From Phreatobacter sp. (GTDB taxonomy: Bacteria; Pseudomonadota; Alphaproteobacteria; Rhizobiales; Phreatobacteraceae), in contig JAIEPJ010000021.1 of NCBI GenBank assembly GCA_019749835.1, positions 1-59,293 of the forward strand: 59,293 bases of DNA, in the 5' to 3' direction. Both the position numbers and the translations under genes were made by a program. How positions within the stretch are numbered: position 1 is the stretch's first letter; every line of letters starts with the position of its first letter. Positions 54,572 to 59,293 of this stretch are shown here, in pieces. Under the pieces are notes generated by a model. The model was not told the DNA's origin. It was given only the letters and a program-made list of their open reading frames with translations, and did not search any database.

Positions 54572-54633
54572 CCTCCCGGGCGCACACCGGGCCGCGTGGA
54601 CCCGCATCGCCGCAGATACCGAGAAAGTGCCGA

Positions 54634-54948
54634 ATGGATCTCGTTCTCAACGGTCTCGTCTGGCTCGCGCTGATCGGGGCGACGGCCTGGCTCCTGTCCT
54701 TCTGGCCGCGCTGGGTGGCCGACGAGCTCGGCGTACCGGCGCGCCAGATGCTCATGCGGCCGTGGATGCGGGGCCTCTCTCCCTATCGGAGCCGCTGGCC
54801 CTACGTATCGCTCGCCTTCTACGCGCATTTGTGGCGCCGTGGCTGCATCCTGGAATTCGTCCTGGCCGCGATCGCCTTCTTCTCCGCTTTCCGCATCGCC
54901 AGTGCCATCTTCAAGACCGCGAGCGCCGTCATGCGGGCCGGCGGCTGA
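54634..54948 (+). CDS. Hypothetical small membrane protein
   Basis: A 104-residue protein with two hydrophobic segments (VLNGLVWLALIGATAWLLSFW and FVLAAIAFFSAFRIASAIF) and a basic loop rich in Arg, Trp and Tyr between them. I do not recognise a family. It lies 62 bases after the DUF2865 gene and 79 bases before the FAD monooxygenase gene on the same strand. Confidence 0.6.
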   Translation: MDLVLNGLVWLALIGATAWLLSFWPRWVADELGVPARQMLMRPWMRGLSPYRSRWPYVSLAFYAHLWRRGCILEFVLAAIAFFSAFRIASAIFKTASAVMRAGG

Positions 54949-55027
54949 GCGGCGGGGTGGACGGGGGCGCGTGCCTCGGTCAGAACTGGCGGAAATGGTT
55001 TCAGGCGTAACCATCGGGGGGCCCTCC

Positions 55028-56914
55028 ATGCCGATCGCCGCACCGGACGCTTTGCCGCTTCGCTTCGCCTATCGGCGTCACGCGGATCAGTCCGCTGCAA
55101 TGCCCGCGCGCCATCCCGTTGTCATCGTCGGCGCCGGACCCGTCGGCCTGTCTCTGGCCATCGATCTCGCTCTCACCGGCATTGCCAGCCTCGTCCTCGA
55201 CGATGCCGACCGCATCGGCGAAGGCAGCCGCGCCATCTGCTTTGCCAAGCGGACGCTGGAGATCTTCGACCGGCTGGGCATCGGCGATGCGCTGGTGGCC
55301 AAGGGCGTGACCTGGCAGCGCGGCCGCGTCTTCCTCGGCGAGCGCGAACTCTACGATTTCGACCTGCTGCCCGAGACCGGCCATCGCCGTCCCGCCTTCA
55401 TCAATATCCAGCAATTCCATGTCGAGGCGGCGCTGGTGGCGCGCGCCCTTCAACTCGCCGACCTCATCGACCTGCGCTGGCTGAACCGTGTCGACGCCGT
55501 CGCGCCGCAGGGCGATGGCGCCATCCTCACCGTCGGGACGCCGGACGGCCCCTACCGCATCGCAGCCGACTGGGTGATCGCCTGCGACGGCTCTCGCTCG
55601 CCGATCCGCTCCATGATGGGGCTCGACTTCGCCGGCGAGGTCTTCGACGACCGGTTCCTCATCGCCGATGTGAAGATGACGGCGGACTTTCCGACGGAGC
55701 GCTGGTTCTGGTTCCAGCCGCCCTTCCATGCGGGACAGTCGGCCCTGCTGCACAAGCAGCCGGACGATGTCTGGCGCATCGATCTGCAACTCGGTCGCGA
55801 TGCCGATGCCGAGCTGGAGAAGCGGCCGGAAAATGTCGTCCCGCGCATCCGCCGGATGCTCGGCCACGATGCCTTCACGCTCGAATGGGTGTCGGTCTAC
55901 ACCTTCCAGTGCCGCCGGCTCGCCCGCTTCATCCATGGCCGGGTGATCTTCGCCGGCGATGCCGCCCACCAGGTCTCGCCCTTCGGAGCCCGGGGTGCCA
56001 ATTCCGGGATTCAGGACGCCGAGAACCTCGCCTGGAAGCTCGGCCTGGTTCTGAGGGGGGAGGCGGGACCGGGCCTGCTCGCGACCTATGATGCCGAGCG
56101 CGGCGCCGCAGCCGACGAGAACATTCTGAACTCGACGCGCGCCACCGATTTCATCGCGCCGCCGTCGCCGGGCGAGCGGACCGTCCGCGATGCCGCACTG
56201 GCGCTGGCCGCCCGGGCCGCCTTCGCGCGGCGCCTCGTCAATTCCGGGCGGCTGTCCACCCCCACCACCTACGACAGCGAACTCTCGACGCCGGACGAGG
56301 ATGTCTGGGCCGGGACCGCGCGTCTGGGCGCCCCCGTTCCCGATCTGCCGCTCATGTTTCCCGACGGTCTGCAAACCCACCTCACCGCGCTCGCCGCGGG
56401 CCGCTTTACCTTGATCACGATGGGAGAGACGGGCATCGCGGTTCCCGGTTGCGACCGCCTGACCATCGGCCCGGACCTGCGCGACGGCGACGGGCTCTTC
56501 GCCCAGCGCTTCGACGCCACGCCCGGTGCGGGCTTCCTGTTGCGCCCGGACGGACATCTGGCGGCACGCTGGCGCAGCCCCGATCCCGTGAAGGTCGAAC
56601 ATGCGATACGGCGCGCAAAGGGATTCCAGGACAAGGACTTGGCCGACCGCGCTGAATCGGAATCATCGTCTGAACGGGTTGAATCTCAACATGAGGACAA
56701 GCCCGCCACGCCGCTGATGACCGAGAACCGTTTCGCCGACCCCGATGCCGCCCTGCGCATCCTCGCCGATGCCCACAGGCCCCTGTCGGAGAGCGCCAGC
56801 GCCGCCTTCAACGCCCGGCTGGTGCTGATCCTCGCCAACCATGTGGGTGATCAGGCCGTGCTGGCAGAGGCCGTGGCCCTGGCGCGGAGGGCCCTCGAGC
56901 CCGAGGCTTCCTGA
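55028..56914 (+). CDS. FAD-dependent aromatic-ring-type monooxygenase fused to DUF2783
   Basis: The ATG at 55028 gives 628 residues. Residues 30-400 are a flavin hydroxylase: VVIVGAGPVGLSLAIDLA, the DG motif VIACDGSRSPIR, and FAGDAAHQVSPFGARGANSGIQDAENLAWKL. A C-terminal thioredoxin-like part follows, as in MhpA-type enzymes (to about 535). An acidic linker leads to residues 560-628, which match DUF2783 (RFADPDAALRILADAHRPLSE, NARLVLILANHVGDQAVLAEAVALAR). DUF2783 is normally a separate small gene right after the monooxygenase. An in-frame ATG at 56717 could still start it alone. The substrate is probably an aromatic acid. Confidence 0.87.
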   Translation: MPIAAPDALPLRFAYRRHADQSAAMPARHPVVIVGAGPVGLSLAIDLALTGIASLVLDDADRIGEGSRAICFAKRTLEIFDRLGIGDALVAKGVTWQRGRVFLGERELYDFDLLPETGHRRPAFINIQQFHVEAALVARALQLADLIDLRWLNRVDAVAPQGDGAILTVGTPDGPYRIAADWVIACDGSRSPIRSMMGLDFAGEVFDDRFLIADVKMTADFPTERWFWFQPPFHAGQSALLHKQPDDVWRIDLQLGRDADAELEKRPENVVPRIRRMLGHDAFTLEWVSVYTFQCRRLARFIHGRVIFAGDAAHQVSPFGARGANSGIQDAENLAWKLGLVLRGEAGPGLLATYDAERGAAADENILNSTRATDFIAPPSPGERTVRDAALALAARAAFARRLVNSGRLSTPTTYDSELSTPDEDVWAGTARLGAPVPDLPLMFPDGLQTHLTALAAGRFTLITMGETGIAVPGCDRLTIGPDLRDGDGLFAQRFDATPGAGFLLRPDGHLAARWRSPDPVKVEHAIRRAKGFQDKDLADRAESESSSERVESQHEDKPATPLMTENRFADPDAALRILADAHRPLSESASAAFNARLVLILANHVGDQAVLAEAVALARRALEPEAS

Positions 56915-56933
56915 GGAGCCGCGACGGCGTCTG

Positions 56934-57668
56934 TCAGCCGATCGACGGCCGACCCGACATCCATGCCGCGACCGCCATCCACGGGCGGTCGACGAGGCTG
57001 CCATGGGCCGGCCTGTCCTCGCCCGCAAGCTTCAGCGGATGCACGTCGAGCAGCGGCAGGGCGGGCCCGGAATAGTTCTCGCTGATAAGGATGCCCGAGC
57101 GGGCGCCACGCACCAGCACCGCGTCGGACGGCGCTGCCGAGACGAACCCCTCGCTGGGGCTACGCTCGCGGCCCGTGAGACGCGTTTCCTCGAAGGCGAC
57201 GACGGAGCCGTTATCGGCGAGGACCAGATAGACGAGCGGCATCCTCTCGGCCTCCTGGAAGCCGATCGCCTCGACGAAGCGCCAGCTCTCCTCCTGCACG
57301 TCACCCTCGGCAATATCGGCGAGGAGCGCCCGCCTGAGCGCGGTCGTACGGCCCCGGCGCGCGACGACGCGTACCGCACTCATGCCGCCCCAGCCGCCGA
57401 GCCAGAAGAGCGCCGCCAGCAGCCAGGTCTGGTCGGTGCCGAAGGACATGCCGGTGGCGAATTGCAGGCCCCAGGCGGCGAGCAGCGCCACTGGACCGAT
57501 GAACAGGAGCGAGATGAGTCCGAGCCCGAACCCCGAGCCCACTTCGGCGAGGTCGGACTGCGGATCGTGGCGCAGGCCGTCCAGCACCCCCCGCAGCACG
57601 TTCTTCTCCGAACGGTCCGCAGGCCGGCGGTAGGACAACGACAGGGGTCGCTCGCGTGTCTCGACCAT
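56934..57668 (-). CDS. Hypothetical membrane protein, partner of the ABC exporter
   Basis: A 244-residue protein of no family I know. After a basic N-terminus it has two hydrophobic segments (LGLISLLFIGPVALLAAWGL and WLLAALFWLGGWGGMSAV), then an alpha/beta part with FQEAERMPLVYLVLADNGSVVAFEETRL and a Pro-rich end. Its ATG is seven bases after the stop of the ABC exporter gene, so they are made from one transcript and may act together. Confidence 0.72.
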   Translation of the reverse strand: MVETRERPLSLSYRRPADRSEKNVLRGVLDGLRHDPQSDLAEVGSGFGLGLISLLFIGPVALLAAWGLQFATGMSFGTDQTWLLAALFWLGGWGGMSAVRVVARRGRTTALRRALLADIAEGDVQEESWRFVEAIGFQEAERMPLVYLVLADNGSVVAFEETRLTGRERSPSEGFVSAAPSDAVLVRGARSGILISENYSGPALPLLDVHPLKLAGEDRPAHGSLVDRPWMAVAAWMSGRPSIG

Positions 57669-57675
57669 CGGGCCG

Positions 57676-59293
57676 TTACTCCGCCGCCTCCCGTGGCGGC
57701 TTGACGAAGGTTCCAGCGCGTTCGGCGGACGAACCCGAGGCCGCTTCCTGGGACCGGGCGGGCGTGCCGCGATCGAGGCCTGCGATCTTTTCCTCGGCCT
57801 CGGCCGCTTCGCGCTGACGGTTCCACAATCCGGCATAGAGGCCGCCCTTGGCAAGCAGTTCTCCATGCGTGCCGCGCTCGGCCACCCTGCCGTCGTCGAG
57901 AACGATGATCTCGTCGGCATTGACCACGGTCGACAGGCGGTGGGCAATGACGATGGCGGTGCGGTCGCGGGCAATGCGGTCGAGGGCTTCCTGGATCTCC
58001 CGTTCGGTATGGCTGTCGAGCGCCGATGTCGCTTCGTCCAGCACCAGGATGGGCGGCGATTTGAGGATGGCGCGGGCGATCGCGACCCGCTGCTTCTCGC
58101 CACCCGAGAGCTTCAGGCCGCGTTCGCCGACCTCTGTCGCATAGCCGTCCGGGCTGCGCGCGATGAAGTCGTGGATCTGGGCGAGGCCCGCCGCCTCCTC
58201 GACCTCGGCGTCGCTCGCCTCCCAGCGACCGTAACGGATGTTGTAGCGGATCGTATCGTTGAACAGCACGGTGTCCTGCGGAACCATGCCGATGGCCTGG
58301 CGCAGCGAGGCCTGCGTCACCTCGCGGATGTCCTGGCCGTCAACGGTGATGCGTCCACCGCTGATGTCGTAGAAGCGGAACAGCAGGCGCGAGATGGTCG
58401 ACTTGCCGGCCCCCGACGGACCGACGATGGCGATGGACTTGCCCGCCGGCACCTCGAAGGACACGCCCTTCAGGATGGGCCGCGCCGGATCATAGGCGAA
58501 GGTCACGTCCTCGAAGCGGATCGTGCCGCCGTCGACCTTCAGGTCCGGCGCGCCCGGACGGTCGACGATCTCGGGATTGCGGCCGAGGATGGCGAACATC
58601 GCCTCGATGTCGGTCACCGCCTGTTTGATCTCGCGATAGACCATGCCCATGAAATTCAGCGGCTGGTAGAGCTGGATCATCATGGCGTTGATCATGACGA
58701 AGTCGCCCACCGTGTTGCGCCCACGGGTGATGTCGATGGCGCAGAGCACCATGGCCACCGTCATGCCGGCGGTGAAGATCGCCGCCTGTCCTGCATTCAG
58801 CACGGCGAGCGAGGTCAGCGCCTTGGTCGAGGCGGTCTCGTATTTCGCCATGGAGACGTCGTAGCGGGCCTTTTCGCGCGCTTCGGCCGAGAAATACTTG
58901 ACCGTCTCGAAATTCAGCAGCGAGTCGATGGCCTTGACGTTGGCGTTGGTGTCGCTCTCGTTCATGTCGCGGCGGATGGCAATCCGCCATTCCGTGGCGT
59001 AGTAGGTGAAGGCCAGATAGGCCGCGACCGTCACCAGGATGACCACCACATAGCGCCAGTCGAACATCCACAGGAGGATGCCGACGATCATCGCAAGTTC
59101 GAGGATGGTCGGCATAAGCTGCAGGATGATCATCCTGACGATGGTCTCGATGGCGTTGCGGCCACACTCGAGCACGCGCGTGAGCCCGCCGGTCTTGCGC
59201 TCCAGGTGGAAGCGCAGCGAGAGCTTGTGCATGTGCTCGAAGGTCAGCAGCGCGAGGCGCCGCACCGCATGCATGGATACCTTGGCGAACAGG
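57676..59293 (-). CDS. Atm1/HMT1-type ABC exporter, N-terminus outside window
   Basis: The frame stays open to the right edge, so the first membrane helices are missing; 538 residues are visible. The membrane part has LSLRFHLERKTGGLTRVLE, as in the Atm1/ABCB7 group, which exports glutathione-linked sulfur species for cytosolic iron-sulfur work or metals. The nucleotide-binding domain is complete: Walker A VGPSGAGKST, Q-loop GMVPQD, signature LSGGEKQRVAIARA, Walker B ILVLDEATSALD and the switch His in IVIAHRLST. A homodimer is expected. Confidence 0.92.
   Translation of the reverse strand, partial: LFAKVSMHAVRRLALLTFEHMHKLSLRFHLERKTGGLTRVLECGRNAIETIVRMIILQLMPTILELAMIVGILLWMFDWRYVVVILVTVAAYLAFTYYATEWRIAIRRDMNESDTNANVKAIDSLLNFETVKYFSAEAREKARYDVSMAKYETASTKALTSLAVLNAGQAAIFTAGMTVAMVLCAIDITRGRNTVGDFVMINAMMIQLYQPLNFMGMVYREIKQAVTDIEAMFAILGRNPEIVDRPGAPDLKVDGGTIRFEDVTFAYDPARPILKGVSFEVPAGKSIAIVGPSGAGKSTISRLLFRFYDISGGRITVDGQDIREVTQASLRQAIGMVPQDTVLFNDTIRYNIRYGRWEASDAEVEEAAGLAQIHDFIARSPDGYATEVGERGLKLSGGEKQRVAIARAILKSPPILVLDEATSALDSHTEREIQEALDRIARDRTAIVIAHRLSTVVNADEIIVLDDGRVAERGTHGELLAKGGLYAGLWNRQREAAEAEEKIAGLDRGTPARSQEAASGSSAERAGTFVKPPREAAE

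Noticed and set aside
52832-54607. 591-residue open frame on the minus strand
   Set aside because: Antisense to the DUF2865 protein; low-complexity Arg/Gly/Ala composition.

Overview
The window reads as chromosomal DNA of a high-GC alphaproteobacterium, most likely of the order Hyphomicrobiales (Rhizobiales). The case rests on gene content: a DUF2865 secreted protein, a FAD monooxygenase joined to a DUF2783 domain, a PleC/DivJ/PdhS-like membrane histidine kinase, a MatB malonyl-CoA synthase, several TRAP and Bug solute-binding proteins, and a small protein with an EGSFPASDP motif. The genus is not resolved. I see no insertion sequence, prophage, CRISPR array or plasmid gene. Codon use looks even throughout, so this is mainly core and metabolic accessory chromosome.

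Layout. 0-12 kb: Sel1-repeat protein (cut by the left edge), inositol monophosphatase, Cys-cluster protein, diguanylate cyclase, miaA, serB, Do-type protease, AhpD-like protein and M20 peptidase, lytic transglycosylase, DMT exporter. 11.3-13 kb: MarR regulator and Tat-exported nitroreductase-like protein behind an array of TTTGATRTCRAA operators. 13-15.5 kb: lemA and M48 protease, the RNase P RNA gene, and a small stress-like protein. 15.7-21.5 kb: pcaB, matB, a fused ammonium transporter-histidine kinase, a thermonuclease. 21.6-25.5 kb: PleC-like kinase, GST, uracil-DNA glycosylase family protein, hydroxyisobutyrate-dehydrogenase-like enzyme. 25.7-31 kb: a TRAP transporter whose dctQM genes share an operon with a patatin lipoprotein. 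31-37 kb: DMT exporter, SolA-like oxidase, a cyclase-associated domain protein, moaA, DUF971, an unknown Pro-rich protein. 37-47.4 kb: Bug protein, monooxygenase-like protein, LysE exporter, GT39 glycosyltransferase, gabD, phosphoglycolate phosphatase, a soluble chemoreceptor with a PilZ domain, OpgC-like protein, two small proteins. 47.4-51.3 kb: a second TRAP system led by a GntR regulator with tandem operators. 51.4-59.3 kb: tRNA-Val, class III aminotransferase, DUF2865 protein, small membrane protein, FAD monooxygenase-DUF2783 fusion, membrane protein, and an Atm1-type ABC exporter cut by the right edge.

How the genes work together. Uptake of organic acids (two TRAP systems, one orphan Bug protein) sits beside catabolic enzymes (pcaB, matB, gabD, aminotransferase, solA). 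Three proteins connect to second messengers or signalling through unusual domain sets: the GGDEF protein, the PilZ chemoreceptor and the Amt-kinase fusion. The most unusual item is the 734-residue Amt-kinase protein (18652-20856): its Amt part lacks one of the two pore histidines and the aromatic gate residues, and its kinase part has arginine where the phosphorylated histidine should be, while its ATP-binding motifs look intact. It may be an ammonium receptor that signals without autophosphorylation.
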